From NCBI GenBank assembly GCA_003574895.1, contig PJFB01000005.1, positions 62,001 to 126,000 of the forward strand: 64,000 nucleotides of DNA, in the 5' to 3' direction. The DNA comes from Geobacter sp. Its GTDB lineage: Bacteria; Desulfobacterota; Desulfuromonadia; Geobacterales; Pseudopelobacteraceae. The position numbers were made by a program, and so were the translations under genes. Below the pieces are notes generated by a model. The model searched no databases and was not told where the DNA came from. It was given only the letters and a program-made list of their open reading frames with translations. Shown here one piece after another: positions 35,494-42,809 of the stretch (its first letter is position 1; every line of letters starts with the position of its first letter).

Positions 35494-35719
35494 ATGTTTC
35501 ATTTATAATAACTCATGCATGCCGCTAATTCGATACCGCTAGTGATGACAAGTGGAAGTAGCCCGAGCATGTTGGCCGGAATCCGGTCAACTAATCGGAT
35601 GGAGCATTATTTAGTGCTGTAAATGTTTATTTATCATATGGTTGTGTAGAGTTTGTTTTATGGTCCATTAGATGTTCAGGCAATGAAGGGGTGGATGACC
35701 GGATTCCGGTCAAATACGA

Positions 35720-35726
35720 GTTAGGC
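35720..35726 (+). other. Left boundary core site of cassette 1
   Basis: GTTAGGC fits GTTRRRY exactly and is the reverse complement of the R'' box GCCTAAC at 36214-36220, the right end of the same cassette. Whether it belongs to an attI or a degenerate attC is not clear; a short palindrome GACCGGA-T-TCCGGTC lies just upstream. Confidence 0.65.
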
Positions 35727-35739
35727 AGAGGAAAAAATA

Positions 35740-36207
35740 TTGGACATCACATTCTCTTGCATGAAGGTAAAAATAGTACGAGCAAGCGTAGCGTTTACCT
35801 TGGTTGCCGCGCTTGGAGCTATATTCTGTGGAATAATCTACGCAAACGAAGTTCCTCAGCTAGGGAGTAGATACAAAATCGTCCGGCCCGTATTTTTGAA
35901 CGGTGTCTATAACAGCCTCAACAATAGGCAAGTCAGCAAGGAAACGGCGCGGGCATATTTAGAATCAATACAAACTTACAAGAAGGCCGAGGTAGCGTTT
36001 CAATGCGAAGTGCCGGCAGGCACAATCATGACCATTATTGGCTCAGCCCCAAAAGTCTGGCATCTCCCCTTTTTTGCTAATCGATTTTTTGTCCGATTAG
36101 ATCCCGATTTGTCACGTGGGCTTGACATTGTTCTCGAACTTGATCGCGGGATTGAGGGGCGCTTAGATGGGCTAAATTCTGAAATTTTTACCCAAATAAA
36201 GAAATAA
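35740..36207 (+). CDS. Cassette 1: unknown exported or membrane-anchored protein
   Basis: 155 residues from a TTG with AGAGGA 7 bases upstream; an ATG at 35761 lies in frame but has no ribosome binding site. A hydrophobic stretch (about residues 14-35, ASVAFTLVAALGAIFCGIIYA) is a signal peptide or membrane anchor. The rest is soluble (EVPQLGSRYKIVRPVFLNG..., FFVRLDPDLSRGLDIVLELD). I recognise no family. Only 14 bases separate the cassette's left core site from the start codon, and the stop is followed 6 bases later by the attC R'' box. Confidence 0.65.
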   Translation: MDITFSCMKVKIVRASVAFTLVAALGAIFCGIIYANEVPQLGSRYKIVRPVFLNGVYNSLNNRQVSKETARAYLESIQTYKKAEVAFQCEVPAGTIMTIIGSAPKVWHLPFFANRFFVRLDPDLSRGLDIVLELDRGIEGRLDGLNSEIFTQIKK

Positions 36208-36213
36208 TGCGAA

Positions 36214-36275
36214 GCCTAACACCACTCGGCGGCACACAGACGCTGACGCGCTGGTGCGCCTCGGCCCCGTTACTA
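36214..36275 (+). other. attC-like site 1
   Basis: R'' GCCTAAC (36214) and R' GTTACTA (36269). The inner stem is GGCG-CAC-CAG against CTG-GTG-CGCC with single extrahelical bases (g and a) on the left arm only. One-sided bulges are the hallmark that lets integrase choose the bottom strand of attC. Confidence 0.8.
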
Positions 36276-36288
36276 AACAGGAGGCAAA

Positions 36289-37053
36289 ATGGTAACGCCA
36301 GCAGTCGACCCCTTTTACATGGACTGGAAGTTTTGGTCTGTAGTGATGTCATCCATCGCAATTTTGTTATCTCAATTGCCTCCGATTCGTCTGTGGCTGA
36401 AACCACGGAGGGTTGATGTTGAAGTAAACAGTCGTATTCAAATTACTCATAAAGTTGGCAATCCAAATGTAGGACTACACCTCAGTCTCATTAACAGTGG
36501 TGGGAGAGAATTGAGAGTCTGTGGACTCAAATTGCATATTTACCGTGATAGTAAGCCAATTGTCACTTTGCCGGCTCAGAACTATTTTGATAAACCGACG
36601 GACACGACATCCGTCCTGCTTGTTCCATTGCAGTTGAAGCCCGATGAGTACTGGTCACATAGTGTTAATTTTCTTAATTTTTTCGACCGTTCTACTGAAA
36701 AGAAGTACCGAGCAAGTGAAACTGCTTTAGGAAACGATATTCAAGAAAAATTAAAAGCCAGAGCAATAGAAGATAAAAATCCTGTCAAAGCTGATCCAAT
36801 GTTCACCGAGCCATTTATACTGTTGTTTCAGCAGCTATTCATATGGGAGCCCGGCGAATATGTAGTTGAGCTGACCGTTGATACTGTACCTGTGTCCGCT
36901 ACTTATTCCAAAAAATATCGCTTTACCCTTTACGAGTCAGACACAGCCGAATTGCGAAAGCAAGTGGAAGACTATCCTTATGGTGCTGGCATTCACTATC
37001 ACGTGGATGATCATGCTGGCGTATTTGTTCCACTCACCGAACACATTGGCTAA
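36289..37053 (+). CDS. Cassette 2: unknown membrane-anchored protein
   Basis: 254 residues. One transmembrane helix near 14-32 (KFWSVVMSSIAILLSQLP), followed by a large soluble region with beta-sheet patterns: VDVEVNSRIQITHKVGNPNVGLHLSLINSGGRELRVCGLKLHIY and GEYVVELTVDTVPVSATYSKKYRFTL. A membrane-bound beta-sandwich is likely, but I recognise no family. RBS CAGGAGG. Its stop codon TAA lies inside the R'' box GGCTAAC of attC 2. GC content is well below that of the neighbouring core genes. Confidence 0.65.
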   Translation: MVTPAVDPFYMDWKFWSVVMSSIAILLSQLPPIRLWLKPRRVDVEVNSRIQITHKVGNPNVGLHLSLINSGGRELRVCGLKLHIYRDSKPIVTLPAQNYFDKPTDTTSVLLVPLQLKPDEYWSHSVNFLNFFDRSTEKKYRASETALGNDIQEKLKARAIEDKNPVKADPMFTEPFILLFQQLFIWEPGEYVVELTVDTVPVSATYSKKYRFTLYESDTAELRKQVEDYPYGAGIHYHVDDHAGVFVPLTEHIG

Positions 37054-37109
37054 CCAGGCCGCACGACCTGACCGAAAAAGCCGTCAGGTCAGCGCCCACA
37101 CCGTTAGCA
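37048..37109 (+). other. attC-like site 2
   Basis: GGCTAAC at 37048 and GTTAGCA at 37103, pairing over six bases. The inner stem GGC-GC-GACCTGAC against GTCAGGTC-GC-GCC has bulges c and ac on the left and a on the right, around a loop CGAAAAAGCC. Confidence 0.88.
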
Positions 37110-37152
37110 GCATATGCAAAAAAATACTCACTTGTCGCGGAGGCGAATAATT

Positions 37153-38184
37153 ATGACAGAAGCAAATCAAACAGACAAAACACTCAACCTTTATCCTATT
37201 GACTATCCTTTCGAAACGCTATCTGCTCGAATTCGTTCTAACCCTCCCAAACTGAAATTGGATCCAGATTTTCAAAGAAAATACAAATGGGACAAGGAGG
37301 GCTGGGAAAGAGCTTCTCGGTTCATTGAATCCTGTCTGATGCGAATACCCTTACCAGCTTGTTATTTTGCAGAGGCGGCAGATGGTACTCATCTTGTTAT
37401 AGATGGAGTCCAACGATTGACAACGATTGAAAAGTTTTTCAACGATGAGTTCGCATTGGAAGGCATGACTGCGTACAAAGAGTTAGAAGGAAAAAAATTT
37501 TCTCAGTTGGGTAACTATTGTGCTGAGTTAGAAGCTACAACTATTCGATGCATAATACTTAGAAAAGAAAATCCTCCAAATTTGGTGCAGGAAATATTTT
37601 CACGCCTAAATCAAGGAGCTGTGAAACTTTCTGATCAAGAAATTAGAAATGCAATTTATCCTGGACCGCTAAACAACTTGCTACACACACTGTCAAAAAT
37701 TGAGGAAATTGAAAAATTTGGAAATACATTAAAAGACTCCAGAGAAGGAGAAGAAATAGTTCTTAGATTCTTTGCACTTCAAGACGATTTAGAAGGATAT
37801 GAAGGTCGTTTGACGAAATTTCTTGATTCATACATGCGCAACAACTCACAACTATCTGACGAAGAAGTAAAAAAATTAAAAAATAAATTCAACAAAACTC
37901 TGAAAATGTGTTGCGATATTTTTGAGAATACAGTTTTTACGGACACTACAAAAAACCGTCCAAAACAGAGTATCGTCTATTATGACTTGCTGATGCATAG
38001 TTTTGCCAATCTGTCTCAGAATATGGTGAATGGAAAAGAATCGAGAATTAGGGATGCGTTTAAATCATTGTGTAAAAATGCTGCATTTCAAAGAACACTA
38101 TCGGGTGGTATCCAAAATAAAGCATCAATCCTTAAACGACGTGAATTGTGGCAAAAAAAATTGAACAAGATTGTTGAGGGTTAA
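37153..38184 (+). CDS. Cassette 3, gene a: DUF262 (ParB/GmrS-like) protein
   Basis: 343 residues. FQRKYKWDKEGW (about 40-51) and LVIDGVQRLTTI (81-92) are the two signature blocks of DUF262; the usual DGQQR reads DGVQR here. DUF262 domains bind or hydrolyse nucleotides and appear in GmrSD, SspE and other anti-phage nucleases. No DUF1524 HNH domain is fused, so the nuclease part is absent or supplied by a partner. The C-terminal 200 residues are helical and charged. ATG at 37153 with GGAGG upstream. The HEPN gene starts 1 base after its stop. Confidence 0.85.
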   Translation: MTEANQTDKTLNLYPIDYPFETLSARIRSNPPKLKLDPDFQRKYKWDKEGWERASRFIESCLMRIPLPACYFAEAADGTHLVIDGVQRLTTIEKFFNDEFALEGMTAYKELEGKKFSQLGNYCAELEATTIRCIILRKENPPNLVQEIFSRLNQGAVKLSDQEIRNAIYPGPLNNLLHTLSKIEEIEKFGNTLKDSREGEEIVLRFFALQDDLEGYEGRLTKFLDSYMRNNSQLSDEEVKKLKNKFNKTLKMCCDIFENTVFTDTTKNRPKQSIVYYDLLMHSFANLSQNMVNGKESRIRDAFKSLCKNAAFQRTLSGGIQNKASILKRRELWQKKLNKIVEG

Positions 38185-38185
38185 G

Positions 38186-38776
38186 ATGAATCACAGCGCC
38201 CTTATTTCTTCATGTAAAAACAAATTGTCAGAATTGTTGTCTATGGTCTCTGCAACTGAACAGGCTGTATTGAATGAAGATGAAGGTAACAGACTGGTAC
38301 TGGACAATATTAATTTTTTTACCAAGTCGTTCCTTTTAACGCTCTGTGCTAATTTGGAGACCTGCATTAAGGAAGTAATTCATTCTATTGGGTCAGATAT
38401 TGATGCCAAACTTACCACTGCAAATATTCCATTAAATATAGTTGAATGGAAATACAATACAAAGAACAAGAAAACTCAAAACAGTAATATACAAGAGCCT
38501 TTTAAAATTTGCATGTCGAGAAAAGACGTTGACGACCTCGTGTCAGGAAATGTTTATAGAACAAAAGATGCTTTTTTAATTGTTGGAGTGGACCTAGCTT
38601 CTGATTTACCAGCGTGGGAGACTTGGAAAGAATTAATTCAATCAATAGTAACTCGACGTAACAACATTGTGCATCACAATGATGATGCTTCAGATTTATC
38701 TTTTGGTGATATTAAAACATATATTCGTAACATTGATGCGTATCTCAGTTTTATTGATGCCGCCTGCATCCGGTAA
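38186..38776 (+). CDS. Cassette 3, gene b: HEPN-domain protein (RiboL-PSP/MAE_28990-like)
   Basis: 196 residues. R158-N-N-I-V-H163 (with Arg157 and His164 adjacent) is the Rx4-6H catalytic motif of HEPN RNases, close to the C-terminus as usual. The N-terminal half contains a long helix and ANLETCIKEVIHSIGSDI, typical of the MAE_28990/RiboL-PSP group, many of which are RNA-cutting toxins or defence effectors. GAGGG lies 5 bases before the ATG. It is coupled to the DUF262 gene in one cassette. Function (toxin, defence effector) is inferred. Confidence 0.78.
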   Translation: MNHSALISSCKNKLSELLSMVSATEQAVLNEDEGNRLVLDNINFFTKSFLLTLCANLETCIKEVIHSIGSDIDAKLTTANIPLNIVEWKYNTKNKKTQNSNIQEPFKICMSRKDVDDLVSGNVYRTKDAFLIVGVDLASDLPAWETWKELIQSIVTRRNNIVHHNDDASDLSFGDIKTYIRNIDAYLSFIDAACIR

Positions 38777-38809
38777 GGGTTCATATGTCACATCTGAAGA
38801 AAAGAGATG

Positions 38810-38881
38810 TCCCAACCACGTCCTTGGACACCGACCGCCCGAAGAAGCCGGGCGGGCGGGTCAAGGCCGGCCCCGTTATGT
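38810..38881 (+). other. attC-like site 3
   Basis: R'' ends CCCAAC (38811-38816), R' GTTATGT (38875). The inner stem GACCGCCCG against CGGGCGGGTC with an extra GGGC surrounds a GAAGAAGCC loop. The R'' first base is T, off consensus. Confidence 0.7.
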
Positions 38882-38898
38882 GAGGATCAAAAAGAACC

Positions 38899-39306
38899 AT
38901 GAATGAAGCCAGTAGCTGCATCTTGGAGATTATCAGACCTTCGATGTATTTCGCGAAGTACCGTTCATACCCGATTTTCGTGGATGGCGAAAAAGTAGGG
39001 TCAGTGAAAGATGGTGCTGCGCTAGAAGTCCCACTTCAGTCAGGTAGTCACAACGTGTGGAGTAAGATTGACTGGAAGAAAAGCAATACGGCAGAAATCA
39101 GAATAGAGGCAGGAAAAACAACAAGAATAAAAGTCGGATATAAAAAGAAGAAAGGCATGAAACTTCTTCTCCCGGTTGCGTTGGGCCTGGTGGCAATCGT
39201 AGCCGGAGCGACTTTGGGAATTGTTCTTCTTACCGTTTTTGGCTTCGTCGGAATACTGATGGCAAGAGTAGGCGACCTTTTTCTCGAAGAAGAAACCAGC
39301 ACATAA
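38899..39306 (+). CDS. Cassette 4: small membrane protein with beta domain
   Basis: 135 residues. Residues 1-80 look like a small beta-sandwich (IFVDGEKVGSVKDGAALEVPLQSGSHNVWSKIDW, then EIRIEAGKTTRIKVGYKKKKG), as in short PEGA- or DUF2846-like domains. Two adjoining hydrophobic helices follow (about 87-104 and 106-124). No family name is certain. AGGATC precedes the ATG at 38899. The stop TAA is part of the R'' box ACATAAC of attC 4, and CACATAAC pairs with the cassette's own left end GTTATGTG over eight bases. Confidence 0.65.
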   Translation: MNEASSCILEIIRPSMYFAKYRSYPIFVDGEKVGSVKDGAALEVPLQSGSHNVWSKIDWKKSNTAEIRIEAGKTTRIKVGYKKKKGMKLLLPVALGLVAIVAGATLGIVLLTVFGFVGILMARVGDLFLEEETST

Positions 39307-39371
39307 CAACACCGTTAGACACCGCCCGCCCGAAAAGCCGGACTGGCGGGTCAACGGCGGCCTCGTTGTGT
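39300..39371 (+). other. attC-like site 4
   Basis: CACATAAC (39300-39307) and GTTGTGT (39365). Inner stem CCCGCC against GGCGGG with a GAAAAGCC loop side. A second GTTAGAC lies inside (39314-39320). Confidence 0.8.
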
Positions 39372-39393
39372 ATGGACAAAGGATGAATAGAAC

Positions 39394-40347
39394 ATGGCGT
39401 TAGATCATTATGTTTCGCAGGTCCATCTAAGAAATTTTTACTCTCCAGACCTCGGGAAGCGAATGTATGCAATTAGAAAATCTGATCTGAAAGAATTCAC
39501 GCCAAAATCTGATGATGTATGTCGAATCGAAAATGGTAGTACAAACGAGTATCTTGAAGATGAACGTGCTGTTGAGGAGTTTCTGAAAGGAGTAGAGCCG
39601 AATTACAACAGTGCATTAGAGAAATTAAGAACAAACTGCCTTGACGCTGAATGCATCTATGCCATCGCTGGTTTTGTCGCATATATCGCCACTTGTTCGC
39701 CGACCGCAATGCGAATTAAATCAAGCCCACTCAAAGGAGTGGTTGAAGAGACATCCCGAATCCTCGATGCTAAAGGGGGATTCCCACCACCGCCTCCTGA
39801 ACTAGGCGGTAGAGGCCTAACCGACCTTCTCGAAGAAGGCATGATACAAGTAAAGATAGATCCCAAATATCCCCAAGCAATAGGAATCGCTTCGATCCTT
39901 TCCCATACCAGTATTTTTGGCAATTTTAAGTGGGAAGTATTGATCAACTCGCAAGAAAAAAATCCCTTTTTTACGAGCGACTATCCGATCGCAATTGAGC
40001 AAACCACCGATCTCCGGATTCACAACAAAATCATGCCCCTTGCACCTGATATCGCAATACGAATATGTCCAAACCTCGACTTCGACAAAAAGAACGTCGA
40101 CTTCACTTTCTCTGATTTTAGCCACAAGGTTCGGAAGCCCAGCCGTGACGAAATTATGAAAATTAATCGCCTTATTGTACGTTGTGCCGAGGACACCGTA
40201 TTTTTTCGCGATAACTACCCTTGGGTGCTGAATTTCGTTAAGAGAAATGCGAAATACCGGATAAACCCAGTAACCAGAAAAATACCTCACGGAAAGGGGA
40301 CTGTCATTTGGTGTATACAAGAGATCAGCGACGCATCGAGTGATTAA
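39394..40347 (+). CDS. Cassette 5: DUF4238 protein
   Basis: 317 residues. HYVSQVHLRNFYSP at 5-18 and PFFTSDYPI near 195 are the hallmarks of DUF4238, a family of unknown function found sporadically across bacteria and often in accessory or defence regions. The protein is soluble with no signal sequence. AAAGGATG precedes the ATG at 39394. The cassette's left end GTTGTGT pairs with its own R'' ACACAAC over seven bases. Whether it acts in defence is unknown. Confidence 0.75.
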   Translation: MALDHYVSQVHLRNFYSPDLGKRMYAIRKSDLKEFTPKSDDVCRIENGSTNEYLEDERAVEEFLKGVEPNYNSALEKLRTNCLDAECIYAIAGFVAYIATCSPTAMRIKSSPLKGVVEETSRILDAKGGFPPPPPELGGRGLTDLLEEGMIQVKIDPKYPQAIGIASILSHTSIFGNFKWEVLINSQEKNPFFTSDYPIAIEQTTDLRIHNKIMPLAPDIAIRICPNLDFDKKNVDFTFSDFSHKVRKPSRDEIMKINRLIVRCAEDTVFFRDNYPWVLNFVKRNAKYRINPVTRKIPHGKGTVIWCIQEISDASSD

Positions 40348-40352
40348 GGCAC

Positions 40353-40405
40353 ACACAACATGCGAATATAGCGGTTTTCACCGCTGATCCGCAAAGCCGT
40401 TGGTC
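40353..40405 (+). other. attC-like site 5
   Basis: ACACAAC (40353) and GTTGGTC (40399). The fold is very clear: CAAC/GTTG outer, then TGCG/CGCA, AT/AT, and AGCGGT-TTTC-ACCGCT, with single-base bulges between the blocks. Confidence 0.9.
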
Positions 40406-40446
40406 AACGACAAAATGATAGGAAAACAGCACTAGGAGGACGATTT

Positions 40447-41673
40447 ATGGGGGGAGCCAAGGAGGCATGGCTTGAGGCCCAAGGAAGAGGTTTTACCACT
40501 GGCGCAGAGAAATATGTTTGCAGCAACTGTTTTAGTGACTACGCAATTCAAGAGTTCATAGAACAGGTTGCTGAAAGCCTCAAGTGTGATTATTGCGGGA
40601 GTGAGTCTGAAGGTGAAGAACCTATTGCTGCACCATTAGATACGGTAGTGGAGTTGATTGTAGAAGGCATTAAGACTGAGTGGGGACAACCTGGAGATGA
40701 AGGCGTAGGCTGGGCATCAAGTGAAGGAGGCTGGATAGGTGCCAAAGTAGTTGATACTTGGGATTTACTCAGTGAAGAGCTTGAAATCGGATTTTACAGC
40801 CACGAACTTTTTAAAGATGTTTTTGACGCATTTACTGATGATGAGTGGTGTGAGAAAGACCCCTACAGCGAACAGCTTGGAGACCAATGGTTCTTTGATT
40901 GGCAACACTTTTCAAAACAGGTCAAGCACCACACCCGTTATGTTTTTTTCAAGATGCCGAAACGGGATGAAGGGAAGGAATGGTATCATCCCGCAGATAA
41001 TCCTTATGACATTCTTTATGAAATTGGAAGTAATGTTGATAGGTTGAATCTAGTTATTAGCCTCCCTGTTAGTACTGATTTTGTCAGGGTTCGGGTCTCT
41101 GAAAACAACGTTGGATACTCGACGGTTGCAGAACTCGGGCCGCCACCTGTAAACAAATGCGTATCTTCTAACCGCATGAGTCCTGCGGGAATACCCATGT
41201 TCTACGGTGCTTTTAATGAAGCCACAGCATTGGCCGAAACGACCAAAGAAACGGATCACTACGCCACAGTTGGCACGTTCAAAACAATGAGAGAGATTAA
41301 AGTGCTTGATCTTACCAAGCTCCCATTTGTCCCAAGCATTTTCGATCGGAAGAAGCGGGATGACCGACAACCAATTTTCTTCATGAGAGACTTTCTGAGG
41401 GATTTCACCAAGCCAGTAGACAAAAATGGAAGTGAACACATTGAGTATGTCCCAACCCAAGTAGTGACCGAATACTTTAGGCATATCTATCGTCACAACG
41501 ACAAGAAAAAACTTGATGGGATAATCTATCCATCTTCTGTGTCAAAGGGTGGCAAGGCATGTGTACTTTTCTGTAATGCAGAAAATTGTACCCAGGATGA
41601 TCAAGCAATGAAGGACGAAATCTTATTGTCTCTTTGTACAAAGAGCATTAAGACCATCAAGCTAACCGCTTAA
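40447..41673 (+). CDS. Cassette 6: zinc-ribbon/RES-domain protein
   Basis: 408 residues. A zinc ribbon (C25-X2-C28 and C47-X2-C50) begins the protein; a helical region about 60-210 follows. From about 225 to 395 is an RES domain: Arg243 and Glu264 in NRMSPAGIPMFYGAFNEATALAE and Ser in YPSSVSKGG. RES domains degrade NAD+ in Res-Xre toxin-antitoxin systems. No Xre-type antitoxin gene is adjacent. The N-terminal HEPN-associated/RES layout is known from defence-linked proteins. RBS AGGAGGA. The cassette left end GTTGGTC matches its own R'' GCCCAAC at 6 of 7 bases. Confidence 0.8.
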   Translation: MGGAKEAWLEAQGRGFTTGAEKYVCSNCFSDYAIQEFIEQVAESLKCDYCGSESEGEEPIAAPLDTVVELIVEGIKTEWGQPGDEGVGWASSEGGWIGAKVVDTWDLLSEELEIGFYSHELFKDVFDAFTDDEWCEKDPYSEQLGDQWFFDWQHFSKQVKHHTRYVFFKMPKRDEGKEWYHPADNPYDILYEIGSNVDRLNLVISLPVSTDFVRVRVSENNVGYSTVAELGPPPVNKCVSSNRMSPAGIPMFYGAFNEATALAETTKETDHYATVGTFKTMREIKVLDLTKLPFVPSIFDRKKRDDRQPIFFMRDFLRDFTKPVDKNGSEHIEYVPTQVVTEYFRHIYRHNDKKKLDGIIYPSSVSKGGKACVLFCNAENCTQDDQAMKDEILLSLCTKSIKTIKLTA

Positions 41674-41736
41674 GCCCAACCACGGCCTCAGACGCGGACG
41701 GCTAACGCCGCCGGTCAATGCCGGACCCCGTTCCTG
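41674..41736 (+). other. attC-like site 6, right end of the array
   Basis: GCCCAAC (41674) fits RYYYAAC. The stem GAC-CGG-CGGC against GCCG-CCG-GTC has bulged g and a on the left arm. R' reads GTTCCTG, off the GTTRRRY consensus, as could be expected if the next gene is not a cassette. Confidence 0.85.
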
Positions 41737-41773
41737 ACATAACTCTTTATTGTAGCAATAATCGGAGGTTGTC

Positions 41774-42562
41774 ATGTCCCATGAATTTGAAAGCTTTACA
41801 GCGCCATTTACCAGTAGTGGCCGATCGTCGATAGTGCCTTCGCCCCCTTGGCATTACGCCGGCTGGTTGATGAATGTGTCAATGCGTTGCGATACAGTAA
41901 ATAGCGCGGCAGTGGTGCAGCCGGCAATTGGCTGCCTGACGGGAAATGGCTGCATCCACTTTGCGGATTGGCAAGCTACAACCAATGGAAGCGAATTGCT
42001 GGATCCTGTCTATGCACAGTATCGGGAGACTATTGTCATTGTCGAAATTGAACGCCCGGACGGCACACTGTAGAATTTTTGCCCATTTATCTGGGTCGAT
42101 CAGGACATTTCACTTATTCGCGGATTGCTCCAGGGGTGGCCCAAAAAACTTGGCTCGACCTACCTTACCCGTTCGCTGCCGATCGATCATGTGGCAGCTG
42201 CACCACTCAAGGCCGGTAGCCAGATGGGTGCGACATTGGCTGTCAAGGACAGGCGGCTGATAGAGGCAACCTTTAAACTTACGGGGGACGTGGGCCGCCC
42301 TTATGGATTTCTTGCAAACAAGACAATTGGGACAATAGGCTGGCCCGACTTGACCCAGCCCGCTCTAAAGCCCGAGTTGAGTTGGGTGCTGCCCGATATA
42401 CAGGGTAAGGTCTCCTCTGATTGGCACGATGCGGCTGCAACTATCCATGTGCTGCCACATCCCGTTGAAGAGCTGTCGTTGCTTGGCGAATTGAAGGCGG
42501 AGGGGGCAAGCGTAGGATGGGTGGGTATTACCGTGATGGGTGCGCAGCCAGTGCCCGCATAA
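41774..42562 (+). pseudogene. Acetoacetate decarboxylase-like gene with in-frame TAG
   Basis: The first part (99 codons; SSIVPSPPWHYAGWLMNVSMRCDT) ends at TAG 42071-42073. The same frame continues with CPFIWVDQDISLIRGLLQGWPKKLG and TLAVKDRRLIEATFKLTG to 42562, giving 262 codons, the usual length of the acetoacetate decarboxylase family. These enzymes use a Schiff-base lysine; the KKLG region may hold it. RBS GGAGG before the ATG. The protein is predicted non-functional unless the stop is read through or is an assembly error. Confidence 0.75.
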
Positions 42563-42570
42563 GTTCAACA

Positions 42571-42619
42571 GGCTGTTGAAAATCTATTGCGGAGGTTGTC
42601 TGCGGCGTTGCGCGGTACT
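42571..42619. repeat. Dispersed intergenic repeat, second (partial) copy
   Basis: 49 bases matching 15230-15278 with 4 mismatches, preceded by the perfect palindrome TTCAACA-GGC-TGTTGAA (42564-42580). The right half of the element is not seen here. Confidence 0.75.
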
Positions 42620-42809
42620 CGCTCGTTCTCAAGATCTGGCCCGCCGCTGGCCACCGTTTGAACGTAAATGGCATTTCCTGACGCCGCTAGTTTTTTTGCA
42701 GAGCTGAATAACATGTTATTATCAAGAACAACGGCAATAGTGGTCAACCCCTGACACAAGCCCAAAGAGTCCAACGATGTGTGAGAATGCGTCGGGAGGG
42801 GGGAAAATA

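Larger units (their letters stand above)
35296..35739. other. Intergenic region left of the cassette array
   Basis: No gene seen. It carries the TTGACA promoter-like pair at 35464-35493, a perfect TATAAT at 35504-35509, and two similar palindromic blocks: GGCCGGAATCCGGTCAAC near 35574-35591 and GACCGGATTCCGGTCAAA near 35698-35714. The second block ends in the core-site-like GTTAGGC at 35720, where the first cassette begins. Confidence 0.6.

Noticed and set aside
42071-42073. Pyrrolysine or other recoding of TAG
   Set aside because: No Pyl genes or downstream recoding structure seen; a nonsense mutation is simpler.
41737-42619. A seventh cassette made of the decarboxylase gene
   Set aside because: GC content is like the core, its left end GTTCCTG does not pair with GTTCAAC after its stop, and no hairpin other than the dispersed repeat is present.
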